A stretch of DNA of 64,000 nucleotides. It comes from Enterobacter kobei (GTDB taxonomy: Bacteria; Pseudomonadota; Gammaproteobacteria; Enterobacterales; Enterobacteriaceae). The notes beneath the pieces were generated by a model that saw only the letters and a program-made list of their open reading frames with translations, was not told the DNA's origin and did not search any database. The stretch lies in NCBI RefSeq assembly GCF_001729765.1, contig NZ_CP017181.1, positions 3,162,001 through 3,226,000 of the forward strand. Reading direction: 5' to 3'. Shown here piece after piece: positions 18,447 to 28,449 of the stretch (the stretch's first letter is position 1; each line of letters opens with the position of its first letter). The position numbers were made by a program, and so were the translations under genes.

Positions 18447-19913
18447 ATGAAGACAATTGCCTCCACCTCGCTTCCTGCCCATGTTCAGCAACCTCGCTAC
18501 GATCGCAAGCAATTACGCTCCCGGATCGTCCATTTTGGCTTTGGCGCATTTCACCGCGCGCACCAGGCGCTGTTAACAAACCGGGTGTTGAATGAAAAAG
18601 GCGGCGACTGGGGGATTTGTGAAATTAGCCTCTTTAGCGGCGATGTGCTGATGGGCCAGCTACGCGGGCAGGATCATCTGTTTACCGTGCTGGAGAAAGG
18701 TGCTGAAGGAAATCAGCCAATCATTGTCGGCGCCGTTCATGAATGCCTGAATGCAAAGCTTGATTCCCTGTCCGCCATTATTGAGAAATTTTGTGAGCCC
18801 CAGGTGGCGATTGTATCGCTCACCATCACCGAGAAAGGCTACTGCATCGATCCCGCGACCGGTAAGCTGGATCGACAAAACGCGCGGATCCAGCACGACC
18901 TGGACAACCCCGCCGAACCGCATTCTGCGCCTGGGATCCTGGTCGAGGCGCTACATCGCCGCCGCGAGCGAGGTTTGCCAGCGTTTACCGTGCTTTCCTG
19001 TGACAATATTCCTGACAATGGCCACGTGGTGAAAAATGCCGTGCTTGGCATGGCGCAGAAACGTTCCCCGGCGCTGGCGGAGTGGATCGAAGGCCACGTG
19101 AGTTTTCCGGGCACGATGGTCGACAGAATTGTTCCCGCGGCGACGGAGGCCTCGCTTGCAGAAATCGCCGATGCGCTCGGCGTCGACGATCCGTGTGCCA
19201 TCAGCTGCGAGCCGTTTATTCAGTGGGTGGTGGAAGATAATTTTGTTGCCGGGCGTCCGGAGTGGGAAGTGGCAGGTGTCCAGATGGTGCAGGACGTTCT
19301 GCCGTGGGAACAGATGAAATTACGCATGCTCAACGGCAGCCACTCTTTCCTGGCGTATCTGGGATACCTCGCCGGGTACGCGCATATTAATGAATGTATG
19401 GAGGATGCCGCCTTCCGTGAAGCCGCCCGGCGGTTAATGCTGGAGGAGCAGGCGCCTACGCTGCGTATAAAGGATGTGGACCTGACCGCCTATGCCGACA
19501 GCCTGATTGCGCGCTTCGCCAACCCGGCGCTGCAACACCGGACCTGGCAGATTGCGATGGACGGTAGCCAGAAACTGCCGCAACGGATGCTGGATGGCAT
19601 CCGCATCCACCTTGAGCGAAATACCGACTGGCCTCTTCTGGCACTGGGCGTTGCCGGCTGGATACGGTACGTCAGCGGTACCGACGAACGCGGCAACGCG
19701 ATTGATGTTCGCGATCCCCTCAGCGATAAAATTCGCGCGATTGTCGGGGCCAGCCGCGACGCTGACCGCGTTAACGCGCTGCTGGGGCTGAGCGAGGTCT
19801 TTGGCCACGATCTCCCCCAGAATAGCGTATTTGTTGAGGCGGTAAGCGAGGCATACGCGCGCATCACCCGCCGCGGCGCCCGTCAGGCTGTTATAGAAAC
19901 GTTAAATATTTAA
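18447..19913 (+). CDS. yeiQ: YeiQ, mannitol dehydrogenase/fructuronate reductase family oxidoreductase
   Basis: NAD-dependent polyol/uronate oxidoreductase of the long-chain (PSLDR) family, 488 residues. Rossmann start IVHFGFGAFHRAH near residues 28-40, SLTITEKGY, the catalytic segment KLRMLNGSHSFLAYLG and GWIRYVSG near the C-terminus. Positioned before yeiR as in E. coli. The ATG at 18447 is favoured over an upstream GTG because MKTIAST matches the family. Divergence from uxuA suggests action on fructuronate, but mannitol-like substrates cannot be excluded. Confidence 0.93.
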   Translation: MKTIASTSLPAHVQQPRYDRKQLRSRIVHFGFGAFHRAHQALLTNRVLNEKGGDWGICEISLFSGDVLMGQLRGQDHLFTVLEKGAEGNQPIIVGAVHECLNAKLDSLSAIIEKFCEPQVAIVSLTITEKGYCIDPATGKLDRQNARIQHDLDNPAEPHSAPGILVEALHRRRERGLPAFTVLSCDNIPDNGHVVKNAVLGMAQKRSPALAEWIEGHVSFPGTMVDRIVPAATEASLAEIADALGVDDPCAISCEPFIQWVVEDNFVAGRPEWEVAGVQMVQDVLPWEQMKLRMLNGSHSFLAYLGYLAGYAHINECMEDAAFREAARRLMLEEQAPTLRIKDVDLTAYADSLIARFANPALQHRTWQIAMDGSQKLPQRMLDGIRIHLERNTDWPLLALGVAGWIRYVSGTDERGNAIDVRDPLSDKIRAIVGASRDADRVNALLGLSEVFGHDLPQNSVFVEAVSEAYARITRRGARQAVIETLNI

Positions 19914-20036
19914 CGATTATTGCGCTTAACGCGAACGGACGTCGCCTCCGTTCGCCCTTCCCCTTCTCATTGGGTACGTTTTTCGCCAGGATAAGAGAAT
20001 AGTGTTATAGCATCACAATTCTCGACTGGAGTGCAT

Positions 20037-21023
20037 GTGACCAAAACGAACCTCATCACCGGTTTTCTCGGCAGCGGTAAAACCACCTCAATTCTCCATC
20101 TGCTGGCGAATAAAGATCCTGCAGAAAAATGGGCCGTACTGGTCAATGAATTTGGCGAAGTGGGCATTGATGGTGCGCTGCTGTCAGAGAGTGGCGCAAT
20201 GATTAAAGAGATCCCCGGCGGGTGCATGTGCTGCGTCAATGGCCTGCCGATGCAGGTCGGGCTCAATACGCTGCTGCGTCAGGGTAAACCGGACCGCCTG
20301 CTGATTGAGCCTACCGGTCTGGGCCATCCGAAGCAGATCCTCGATTTGCTGACCGCACCGGTCTACGAACCGTGGATCGATCTGCGCGCCACCCTGTGCC
20401 TGCTCGACCCGCGTCTGCTGCTTGATGAAAAAGCGGTGGCCAATGAGAACTTCCGCGATCAGCTCGCCTCGGCGGACGTTATTGTCGCTAATAAAGAAGA
20501 TCGCGCCACGGCGGAAAGCCAGGCCGCGCTGGAGGCGTGGTGGCAACATTTCGGCGGCAATCGTACCCGCGTGCAGACCACCCAGGGAAAAATCGATAGC
20601 GCCCTGCTCGACCTGCCTCGCCAGAATCTGGCGGAACTCCCGACCAGCGCAGAGCATGCTCATCACCATCCCGTTAAACAGGGACTGGCGGCGCTTAGCC
20701 TGCCAGAGCACCAGCGCTGGCGACGTAATCTGAACAGCGGCCAGGGATATCAGGCCTGCGGATGGATTTTCGATGCCGATACGGTTTTCGACACCATAGG
20801 CATCCTTGAGTGGGCCAGACTTGCGCCGGTTGATCGCGTAAAAGGCATTATGCGCACGCCAGACGGGCTGGTGCGGATCAACCGCCAGGGCGAGGATTTC
20901 TTTATCGAAACGCAAAACGTCGCGCCGCCGGATAGCCGAATAGAGTTAATTAGTGCGGTTAACGCCGACTGGAATGCCCTGCAGTCCAGCCTGTTGAAGC
21001 TTCGTTTAAGTTCAGGCGGCTAA
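20037..21023 (+). CDS. yeiR: YeiR, COG0523 zinc-associated GTPase
   Basis: P-loop metal-handling GTPase of the G3E/COG0523 family. 328 residues with Walker A GFLGSGKTTS at the N-terminus, the zinc-binding GCMCC motif after EIPGG, NKED as guanine specificity motif, and a His cluster (HAHHH) in the linker. The start is GTG at 20037, with GGAG five bases upstream; a GTG two codons earlier would put the ribosome site too close. E. coli YeiR is a zinc-stimulated GTPase; metallochaperone function is inferred. Confidence 0.92.
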   Translation: MTKTNLITGFLGSGKTTSILHLLANKDPAEKWAVLVNEFGEVGIDGALLSESGAMIKEIPGGCMCCVNGLPMQVGLNTLLRQGKPDRLLIEPTGLGHPKQILDLLTAPVYEPWIDLRATLCLLDPRLLLDEKAVANENFRDQLASADVIVANKEDRATAESQAALEAWWQHFGGNRTRVQTTQGKIDSALLDLPRQNLAELPTSAEHAHHHPVKQGLAALSLPEHQRWRRNLNSGQGYQACGWIFDADTVFDTIGILEWARLAPVDRVKGIMRTPDGLVRINRQGEDFFIETQNVAPPDSRIELISAVNADWNALQSSLLKLRLSSGG

Positions 21024-21056
21024 CGTTGCCCCAGTTTTCACTCTATGCTGAACGTT

Positions 21057-21770
21057 ATGACAACTCGATTTCCCCTGATATTACTGCTTAATGTCGCCGG
21101 TCTGGCGCTCTTTTTCTCCTGGTATATCCCGGCGAATCACGGTTTCTGGTTCCCGCTGGATTCAGGCCTGTTTCATTTCTTCAACCAGGCGCTGGTGAAG
21201 AGCGATGCGTTCCTGTGGCTGGTGGCAATCACCAACAACCGCGCCTTCGACGGCATTTCCTTGCTGGCGATGGGTGGTCTGATGCTCTCTTTCTGGCTCA
21301 AAGAGGATGGCACAGGGCGTCGCCGTATCCTGATTATCGGTCTGGTGATGCTTCTGGCTGCGGTGGTTATTAATCAGCTGGCGCAACATCTGATGCCGGT
21401 AAAACGCGCCAGCCCGTCGCTCTCTTTCCCGAATATTTACCGCGTCAGCGAATTGCTGCATATTCCAACGAAAGATGCGTCGAAAGACAGTTTTCCGGGC
21501 GATCACGGCATGATGCTGCTTATTTTTTCGGGTTTCATGCTGCGCTATTTCGGCAAGAAGGCATTCACTATTGCCCTGCTTATTGTGGTGATATTTGCCT
21601 TCCCGCGCGTGATGATTGGCGCTCACTGGCTGACGGATATTGTCGTGGGTTCTCTTTCAGCAGTGCTGATTGGTCTGCCGTGGGTGCTGATGACCCCCTT
21701 GAGCGATCGCCTGATTGCCGTTTTTGATCGCTATCTCCCGCGCCGAAAGCAACAAGTATTAAACAAATAA
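21057..21770 (+). CDS. lpxT: Lipid A 1-diphosphate synthase LpxT (YeiU)
   Basis: Inner-membrane PAP2-family enzyme that transfers phosphate from undecaprenyl pyrophosphate to the 1-position of lipid A on the periplasmic face. 237 residues from MTTRFPL; about six membrane helices. The PAP2 motifs KRASPS, SFPGDHGMM and IGAHWLTDI are all present. Start at 21057 chosen by length; an in-frame ATG four codons upstream is possible. Confidence 0.95.
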   Translation: MTTRFPLILLLNVAGLALFFSWYIPANHGFWFPLDSGLFHFFNQALVKSDAFLWLVAITNNRAFDGISLLAMGGLMLSFWLKEDGTGRRRILIIGLVMLLAAVVINQLAQHLMPVKRASPSLSFPNIYRVSELLHIPTKDASKDSFPGDHGMMLLIFSGFMLRYFGKKAFTIALLIVVIFAFPRVMIGAHWLTDIVVGSLSAVLIGLPWVLMTPLSDRLIAVFDRYLPRRKQQVLNK

Positions 21771-21794
21771 CTACCGTTTTTTAACGTTAACCGT

Positions 21795-21815
21795 CAGGGA
21801 TCATTGCGATCCCTG
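21795..21815. terminator. Hairpin after lpxT
   Basis: Perfect 8-bp stem CAGGGATC/GATCCCTG with a 5-nt loop, 25 bases after the lpxT stop, but no T run follows. It may be an RNA-stabilising hairpin rather than an intrinsic terminator. The rest of the 415-bp gap 21771-22185 is AT-rich leader of mepS; it holds A7-CGG-T7 near 21963-21980 and TAACGA/TCGTTA arms at 22143-22160. I see no convincing gene in it. Confidence 0.45.
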
Positions 21816-22185
21816 ATAGATCACGTCCCCCGATCCTTTCACGCTGTCATATTCTCGTCATCGTATTCATGATAAAAATGAAGCAATTGCGCGATAACGC
21901 TGCGGATCTGCCGCTATTTTGAGCAATTGCCCATTTTTACTTTCTGTATCACAATTTCTTATAAAAAAAACGGTTTTTTTACTCGCAATACCCCAGGCAA
22001 TCGGTTAATCTCGAACTCGTTTTGCCCCATAGGGATAATTATTTCGATGGTGAATAATTTTGTGCGCTGTGCCACAAATGTCATCAGAAACAATTGTCTC
22101 ATTGTGTACAGATAATTAGTCTCGTCACGTTTGGCATTTTTATAACGATATTTGTCGTTAAGGACTTCAAGGGAAAATAAACAAA

Positions 22186-22755
22186 ATGGTCAAATCTCAA
22201 CCGTTTCTGAGATATATCTTACGGGGGATCCCGGCGATAGCAGTCGCGGTACTGTTATCTGCATGTAGTACATCGAACACCGCAAAGAATATGCATCCTG
22301 AGACGCGTGTTGTGGGAACGGAAGATTCCTCTTCACTGCAAGCTTCTCAGGATGAATTTGAAAATATGGTACGTAATCTGGACGTGAAGTCCCGTATTAT
22401 GGACCAGTATGCTGACTGGAAAGGCGTGCGTTATCGTCTTGGCGGCAATACTAAAAAAGGTATTGACTGTTCCAGTTTTGTACAACGTACGTTCCGTGAG
22501 CAATTTGGATTAGATCTTCCGCGTTCGACCTACGAACAGCAGGAGATGGGCAAGTCAATTTCCCGCACCAAACTGCGCACCGGTGACTTAGTTCTGTTCC
22601 GTGCTGGTTCAACAGGTCGACACGTTGGCATCTACATTGGTAATGACCAGTTTGTACATGCCTCCACCAGCAGCGGCGTCACCATCTCCAGCATGAACGA
22701 ACCGTACTGGAAGAAGCGCTACAACGAAGCGCGCCGCGTACTGACACGCAGTTAA
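22186..22755 (+). CDS. mepS: Murein DD-endopeptidase MepS (Spr)
   Basis: Outer-membrane lipoprotein that cleaves D-Ala-mDAP crosslinks to allow peptidoglycan growth. 189 residues, lipoprotein signal with lipobox LLSAC (lipidated Cys27), then an NlpC/P60 domain with catalytic Cys95 in GIDCSSF, His in GRHVGIYIG and a second His in QFVHAS. One residue longer than E. coli Spr. AAGGGA lies 10-12 bases upstream, at the end of an unusually long AT-rich 5' region. Confidence 0.97.
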   Translation: MVKSQPFLRYILRGIPAIAVAVLLSACSTSNTAKNMHPETRVVGTEDSSSLQASQDEFENMVRNLDVKSRIMDQYADWKGVRYRLGGNTKKGIDCSSFVQRTFREQFGLDLPRSTYEQQEMGKSISRTKLRTGDLVLFRAGSTGRHVGIYIGNDQFVHASTSSGVTISSMNEPYWKKRYNEARRVLTRS

Positions 22756-22798
22756 TATCATGATTGTATCGCTGGTTATCCCTTGGCTGGCGATATAA

Positions 22799-22833
22799 TA
22801 AAAAAAAGCACTGCTTAGGCGGTGCTTTTTTTT
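22799..22833 (+). terminator. mepS terminator
   Basis: A run, AGCAC/GTGCT arms with an internal TGC/GGC extension, and a long T run to 22833. Confidence 0.8.
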
Positions 22834-22882
22834 GCCCGTTACACTGAATATAATCAGCGGCAATTCAGGAATCACGACGTTT

Positions 22883-24439
22883 ATGCTCACCCGCTACTTC
22901 GCCAGTCATCGCAAGATACTGTTCTTCAGCATTATTACCGGCCTGATCGCGGCTATCCTCCTGGGCTCATTGCAATTTTTCTGGAGCTACCACAAGCGGG
23001 AAATCCGATTCGATACGCTAATTAAGGATGTGAGCATCTACATGGAGAACTATTTCGAGGAGCTGAAAACCTCGATCGACGTACTCCAGCCGCTCACGCT
23101 GAATAATTGCCAGGACGTTAACGCGGAGCTTACCTCGCGCGCGGCCTTCAGCATCAACGTGCGCGCCTTTCTGCTGGTCAGAAACAAAATGGCGTTCTGC
23201 TCGTCAGCCACAGGGCCGATGAATACGCCGATGGAGGAGCTGATACCCGAACTGCACATCAACAAGCAGATTGATATCGCGCTGCTGCCCGGCACGCCCA
23301 TGCTGCCCAACAGACCCGCCATTGCCATCTGGTATCGTAATCCGTTAGTGAAGGACGGCGGCGTATTCACCTCGGTGAATCTCAACCTGACGCCGTACCT
23401 GCTTTATACCGCGCGCCAGGAAGAGTTTGCCGGCATCGCGATTATCATCGGCGACAATGCACTATCCACCTCCTCAAGCACCCTCGTCAGGGCGAGTGAT
23501 TTACATCAAACGCCCGCGCGCACCGCGACGCTCACAGAGGTCCCTCTCACCATCAAACTGTACGCCAGGGAGTGGACGAGCGACGAGATCCTCTTCGCCC
23601 TGTTCTTCGGCCTGTTATGCGGGATTGCGGCAGGATCGCTTAACTTCTACATCCTCACCCTGCGTCTCAACCCGGGCAAAGAAATTCTGAGCGCCATCAA
23701 GCGCGGTCAGTTTTATGTGGTTTATCAGCCAGTGGTGGATACGGATGCACTTCAGATGCGGGGCGTTGAAGTGCTGATGCGCTGGAAACACCCGACCATG
23801 GGTGAGATCCCACCGGACGCCTTTATCAATTTTGCCGAAGCGCAAAAGCTGATTGTCCCGCTGACGCTGCATTTGTTTGACCTCATCATTCGCGATGCGC
23901 CGGTGTTACAAACCGTGCTGCCGCCGGGCGCAAAGCTGGGGATCAATATCGCGCCGGGGCATCTGCATGCGGAAAGCTTCAAAGATGATATGCGCACCTT
24001 CAAAAGCTTACTGCCGCCAGATTACTTCCAGATCGTGCTGGAGATCACCGAGCGCGACATGCTTAACCATCGGGAAGCCAGCAGCCTCTTCGAATGGCTA
24101 CATAACGAAGGATTCGAAATCGCCATTGATGATTTCGGTACAGGCCACAGTGCGCTGATCTATCTTGAACATTTCACCATGGACTACCTGAAAATCGACC
24201 GTGGGTTTGTCAACGCAATTGGCACCGAAACCGTCACCTCTCCGGTGCTGGATGCTGTGCTGACGCTGGCAAGAAAGCTGAATATGTTAACCGTTGCGGA
24301 AGGGGTGGAAACGCCGGAACAGGCAGCCTGGCTGCGTGAGCATGGCGTCCACTTCCTGCAGGGATACTGGATTAGCCGTCCTATGCCGCTGGAACAGTTC
24401 CGCACCTGGCAAAATAAGGTGTCGTCTCAGGCCGAATAA
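22883..24439 (+). CDS. pdeN: Cyclic-di-GMP phosphodiesterase PdeN (Rtn)
   Basis: Inner-membrane c-di-GMP hydrolase. 518 residues, as in E. coli: a TM helix near 12-35, a periplasmic CSS-motif domain (FCSSATG, two conserved Cys) to about 235, a second TM helix, then a C-terminal EAL domain. The signature motif reads EVLMR rather than EAL; downstream catalytic motifs EITERD, DDFGTGHS, KIDRGF, AEGVETPEQ and QGYWISRP are intact, so activity is expected. Start at 22883 matches the family length; an upstream in-frame ATG adds 17 residues. Confidence 0.94.
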   Translation: MLTRYFASHRKILFFSIITGLIAAILLGSLQFFWSYHKREIRFDTLIKDVSIYMENYFEELKTSIDVLQPLTLNNCQDVNAELTSRAAFSINVRAFLLVRNKMAFCSSATGPMNTPMEELIPELHINKQIDIALLPGTPMLPNRPAIAIWYRNPLVKDGGVFTSVNLNLTPYLLYTARQEEFAGIAIIIGDNALSTSSSTLVRASDLHQTPARTATLTEVPLTIKLYAREWTSDEILFALFFGLLCGIAAGSLNFYILTLRLNPGKEILSAIKRGQFYVVYQPVVDTDALQMRGVEVLMRWKHPTMGEIPPDAFINFAEAQKLIVPLTLHLFDLIIRDAPVLQTVLPPGAKLGINIAPGHLHAESFKDDMRTFKSLLPPDYFQIVLEITERDMLNHREASSLFEWLHNEGFEIAIDDFGTGHSALIYLEHFTMDYLKIDRGFVNAIGTETVTSPVLDAVLTLARKLNMLTVAEGVETPEQAAWLREHGVHFLQGYWISRPMPLEQFRTWQNKVSSQAE

Positions 24440-24513
24440 TTTCACATTGCCCGTGACGTCACTTATTATTCAGCTTAACTGAGCCGGTCTGTAAAAAAGG
24501 GAGCCGCCGCGAG

Positions 24514-26319
24514 ATGTTTATGCGCTTCATGTTGCTTTTGTTGGTATTAGCAAGCCTGTCGAGCCAGGCGCAAACCATCAAAGAAAACATCGCGTTCGCC
24601 GTGATTGGCGAGCCAAAGTACGCGGTCAATTTTACGCACTTCGATTACGTCAATCCTGCCGCCCCCAAAGGCGGAAAGGTCACGCTCTCCGCCACGGGAA
24701 CATTTGACAACTTTAACCGCTTCGCCCTGCGTGGCGTCGCGGCGGCGCGAACGGAATCCCTTTACGATACGCTTTTTGTGACCTCCGATGATGAACCCGG
24801 CAGCTACTATCCGCTGATTGCTGATAATGTCCGCTATGCGGATAACTTCTCCTGGGCCGAAATTTCGCTCAACCCCCGGGCCCGTTTTCACGATGGCTCG
24901 CCGGTTAAGGCCAGCGACGTGGCCTTTACGTTTCATAAATTTATGACCGAAGGCGTACCCCAGTTCCGCATTGTGTATAAAGGCGCAACGGTGCGCGCCA
25001 TTGCCCCCCTGACCGTGCGCATCGAGCTGAGCGAGCCGAATAAAGAGAATATGCTCAGCCTGTTTTCGCTGCCGGTTATGCCTGAATCGTTCTGGAAAAA
25101 TCATAAGCTCAGCGACCCGCTCTCCACGCCGCCGCTGGCCGGCGGCCCCTACCGCATCACCGACTGGCGCATGGGGCAGTACGTGGTCTATTCCCGGGTG
25201 AAAGATTACTGGGCGGCAAACCTGCCGGTAAACCGTGGGCGCTGGAATTTCGATACCCTTCGCTATGATTACTACCTTGACGATAATGTCGCATTTGAAG
25301 CGTTCAAAGCGGGCGCCTTCGATTTACGCGTGGAGAGCAGCGCGAAAAACTGGGCGACCCGTTATATCGGCAAGAATTTCGCGAAAGGCTATATCGTTAA
25401 AGACGAGCATAAAAACGAATCCGCCCAGGACACGCGCTGGCTGGCGTTTAATATTCAGCGTCCGGTATTCGCTGACCGCCGCGTTCGGGAAGCGATTTCC
25501 CTGGCCTTTGATTTTGAATGGATGAACAAAGCGCTGTTTTACGGGGCTTACAGCCGTGCGAACAGCTATTTCCAGAATACGGAATATGCCGCGCGTGATT
25601 ATCCGAAAGCCGACGAACTGGTTCTGCTGGCCCCGCTGAAGGCGGAAGTGCCGCCGGAGGTGTTTACCACGGTCTTTCAGCCCCCGGCCTCAAACGGTGA
25701 CGGCTACGACCGCGACAACCTGCTGAAGGCCAGCAAGCTGCTGGATGAGGCGGGCTGGCACCTTAAAAATCAAAAGCGCGTGGATGCCAAAACGGGTAAG
25801 CCTCTCAGCTTTGAGCTGCTGCTCTCATCCGGGGGCAACGATCAGTGGGTACTGCCGTTTAAGCACAACCTGGAGCGACTGGGGATTACCATGAACATTC
25901 GCCAGGTTGATAACGCACAGATCACCAACCGCATGCGCAGCCGTGATTACGACATGATGCAGCGTCTGTGGCCCGCCCAGCCGTGGCCGAGCTCGGACCT
26001 GCAAATTTCCTGGGCTTCCAGCTACATCGACTCCTCATACAATGCGCCAGGCGTAAAAAGCCCGGCGATTGATGCGCTGATTGCGAAAATTGTGGCGGCG
26101 CAGGGCGATAAAGAAAAACTCCTGCCGCTCGGCCGTGCCCTCGACAGGGTCTTAACCTGGAACTACTACATGCTGCCCATGTGGTATATGGGCGAAGACC
26201 GTCTGGCACGCTGGGATAAATTCTCCGTACCTGCCGTGCGCCCTGTCTACTCGCTGGGCTTTGACACCTGGTGGTATGACGTTAATAAAGCCGCCAGACT
26301 GCCCGCTGAGCGGCGATAA
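24514..26319 (+). CDS. yejA: Peptide ABC transporter, periplasmic binding protein YejA
   Basis: Periplasmic solute-binding protein (SBP family 5) of the YejABEF importer, which in E. coli takes up microcin C and peptides. 601 residues with a short signal peptide (cleavage near SSQA-Q) and conserved DYVNPAAPKGG, DDEPGSYYPLIAD and RARFHDGSPV motifs. First gene of yejABEF; yejB starts 9 nt after its stop. Confidence 0.95.
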   Translation: MFMRFMLLLLVLASLSSQAQTIKENIAFAVIGEPKYAVNFTHFDYVNPAAPKGGKVTLSATGTFDNFNRFALRGVAAARTESLYDTLFVTSDDEPGSYYPLIADNVRYADNFSWAEISLNPRARFHDGSPVKASDVAFTFHKFMTEGVPQFRIVYKGATVRAIAPLTVRIELSEPNKENMLSLFSLPVMPESFWKNHKLSDPLSTPPLAGGPYRITDWRMGQYVVYSRVKDYWAANLPVNRGRWNFDTLRYDYYLDDNVAFEAFKAGAFDLRVESSAKNWATRYIGKNFAKGYIVKDEHKNESAQDTRWLAFNIQRPVFADRRVREAISLAFDFEWMNKALFYGAYSRANSYFQNTEYAARDYPKADELVLLAPLKAEVPPEVFTTVFQPPASNGDGYDRDNLLKASKLLDEAGWHLKNQKRVDAKTGKPLSFELLLSSGGNDQWVLPFKHNLERLGITMNIRQVDNAQITNRMRSRDYDMMQRLWPAQPWPSSDLQISWASSYIDSSYNAPGVKSPAIDALIAKIVAAQGDKEKLLPLGRALDRVLTWNYYMLPMWYMGEDRLARWDKFSVPAVRPVYSLGFDTWWYDVNKAARLPAERR

Positions 26320-26328
26320 GGAATCATC

Positions 26329-27423
26329 ATGGGTGCCTATCTGATTCGCCGTCTGCTGCTGGTCATTCCCACGCTGTGGGCCATCATCACCATTAACTTT
26401 TTTATCGTGCAAATCGCCCCCGGCGGCCCGGTCGATCAGGCGATTGCTACTATTGAGTTTGGTAACAACGGCGGCATGCCCGGCGGCGGCGGAGAAGGCA
26501 TGGGCGCGAGCCATGCGCGTACCGGCGTGGGGAATATCAGTGAAAGCCACTATCGCGGCGGGCGCGGGCTTGATCCTGAGGTGATCGCCGAGATCACCCA
26601 CCGCTACGGCTTCGATAAGCCCATTCACGAGCGCTATTTCAAGATGCTCTGGGATTATATCCGCTTTGATTTTGGCGATAGCCTGTTTCGCAGTGCGTCA
26701 GTGTTAACGTTGATCAAGCAAAGCCTGCCGGTTTCGGTCACGCTGGGGCTGTGGGGAACGCTGATTATCTACCTGGTCTCTATCCCGCTCGGGATCCGTA
26801 AAGCGGTTTACAGCGGCAGCCGCTTCGATATCTGGAGCAGCACCTTCATCATCATCGGCTATGCCATCCCGGCGTTCCTGTTTGCCGTCCTGCTGATCGT
26901 CTTCTTTGCCGGGGGCAGCTATTTCGACATCTTCCCGCTACGAGGTTTAGTCTCCGCCGATTTCAGCACGCTGCCGTGGTATCAGAAAATCACCGACTAT
27001 CTCTGGCATATCACGCTGCCGGTTCTGGCAACGGTGATCGGTGGGTTTGCCGCTCTGACCATGCTGACCAAAAACGCGTTTCTCGATGAAATCCGCAAGC
27101 AGTATGTTGTCACGGCCCGCGCCAAAGGGGTCAGCGAGAAGCAGATTATGTGGAAACACGTCTTCCGCAACGCCATGCTGCTGGTGATTGCCGGATTTCC
27201 CGCCACGTTCATCAGTATGTTTTTTACCGGCTCACTGTTGATAGAGGTGATGTTCTCGCTCAACGGTCTGGGGCTGCTGGGCTATGAGGCCACCGTGTCG
27301 CGTGATTATCCGGTGATGTTTGGCACACTCTATATTTTCACCCTGATTGGCCTGCTGCTGAATATCGTCAGCGATATCAGCTATACGCTGGTCGATCCCC
27401 GAATTGATTTTGAGGGCCGCTGA
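26329..27423 (+). CDS. yejB: Peptide ABC transporter permease YejB
   Basis: Inner-membrane permease subunit, 364 residues, as in E. coli, with about six membrane helices and the EAA-type loop [20 protein letters not shown] that docks the ATPase. A glycine-rich stretch ([14 protein letters not shown]) lies near residue 50. Its TGA overlaps the yejE ATG by one base. Confidence 0.96.
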   Translation: MGAYLIRRLLLVIPTLWAIITINFFIVQIAPGGPVDQAIATIEFGNNGGMPGGGGEGMGASHARTGVGNISESHYRGGRGLDPEVIAEITHRYGFDKPIHERYFKMLWDYIRFDFGDSLFRSASVLTLIKQSLPVSVTLGLWGTLIIYLVSIPLGIRKAVYSGSRFDIWSSTFIIIGYAIPAFLFAVLLIVFFAGGSYFDIFPLRGLVSADFSTLPWYQKITDYLWHITLPVLATVIGGFAALTMLTKNAFLDEIRKQYVVTARAKGVSEKQIMWKHVFRNAMLLVIAGFPATFISMFFTGSLLIEVMFSLNGLGLLGYEATVSRDYPVMFGTLYIFTLIGLLLNIVSDISYTLVDPRIDFEGR

Positions 27424-28448
27424 TGCCGCGTTTAAGCCCCGTCAACCAGGCCCGCTGGGCCCGTTTTCGCCACAACCGTCGCGGCTACTGGTCGCTGTGG
27501 ATTTTTGTCGTCGTGTTTGTCCTGAGCATGTGTTCGGAACTTATCGCCAACGACAAACCGCTGCTGGTGCATTTTAACGACCGCTGGTATGTGCCGGTGC
27601 TGGCTAACTACAGTGAAAGCGACTTTGGTGGCCCGTTTGCAACACCGGCGGAGTATCAGGATCCGTGGCTGCGCCAGCAGATTGAGCAGCACGGCTGGGC
27701 CCTCTGGGCGCCGGTGCGTTTTGGTGCGAACAGCATAAACTTTGCCACCACGACCCCCTTCCCTTCCCCACCCTCGACGCAAAACTGGCTGGGGACGGAC
27801 GCTAACGGTGGTGATGTGCTGGCACGCATTCTCTATGGCACACGGATTTCAATTCTCTTTGGGCTGATGCTGACAATCTTCTCCAGCGTGATGGGCGTGG
27901 TGGCGGGTGCCGTTCAGGGCTACTACGGCGGGAAAATTGACCTGTGGGGCCAGCGTATCATCGAAGTCTGGTCCGGTATGCCAACGCTATTTTTGATCAT
28001 CCTGCTGTCCAGCGTGGTACAGCCGAACTTCTGGTGGCTGCTCGGCATCACCGTTCTGTTCGGCTGGATGGCGCTGGTGGGTGTCGTGCGGGCGGAGTTC
28101 CTGCGTACCCGTAATTTCGACTATATTCGCGCCGCGCAGGCGCTTGGGGTGAGCGACCGGGGGATCATCTTCCGCCATATGCTGCCTAATGCCGTCGTGG
28201 CCACGCTCACCTTCCTGCCGTTTATTCTGTGCAGCTCCATTACCACCCTCACCTCGCTGGATTTTCTGGGCTTTGGCCTGCCGTTGGACTCACCGTCGCT
28301 CGGCGAACTGCTGCTGCAGGGCAAGAATAACCTTCAGGCACCGTGGTTAGGCGTCACCGCCTTTCTTTCCGTGGCCGTGCTGCTTTCGCTGCTGATTTTT
28401 ATTGGCGAAGCCGTGCGCGATGCCTTTGACCCCAATAAGGCGGTATAA
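27423..28448 (+). CDS. yejE: Peptide ABC transporter permease YejE
   Basis: Second permease subunit, 341 residues, with an N-terminal TM helix, a periplasmic segment, and a C-terminal transmembrane domain containing the docking motif YIRAAQALGVSDRGIIFRHM. Coupled to yejB (TGATG overlap) and followed after one base by yejF. Confidence 0.96.
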   Translation: MPRLSPVNQARWARFRHNRRGYWSLWIFVVVFVLSMCSELIANDKPLLVHFNDRWYVPVLANYSESDFGGPFATPAEYQDPWLRQQIEQHGWALWAPVRFGANSINFATTTPFPSPPSTQNWLGTDANGGDVLARILYGTRISILFGLMLTIFSSVMGVVAGAVQGYYGGKIDLWGQRIIEVWSGMPTLFLIILLSSVVQPNFWWLLGITVLFGWMALVGVVRAEFLRTRNFDYIRAAQALGVSDRGIIFRHMLPNAVVATLTFLPFILCSSITTLTSLDFLGFGLPLDSPSLGELLLQGKNNLQAPWLGVTAFLSVAVLLSLLIFIGEAVRDAFDPNKAV

Positions 28449-28449
28449 G

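Noticed and set aside
21927..22115. 62-codon frame in the mepS leader
   Set aside because: Low-complexity start in A/T runs and no ribosome site; more likely untranslated leader.
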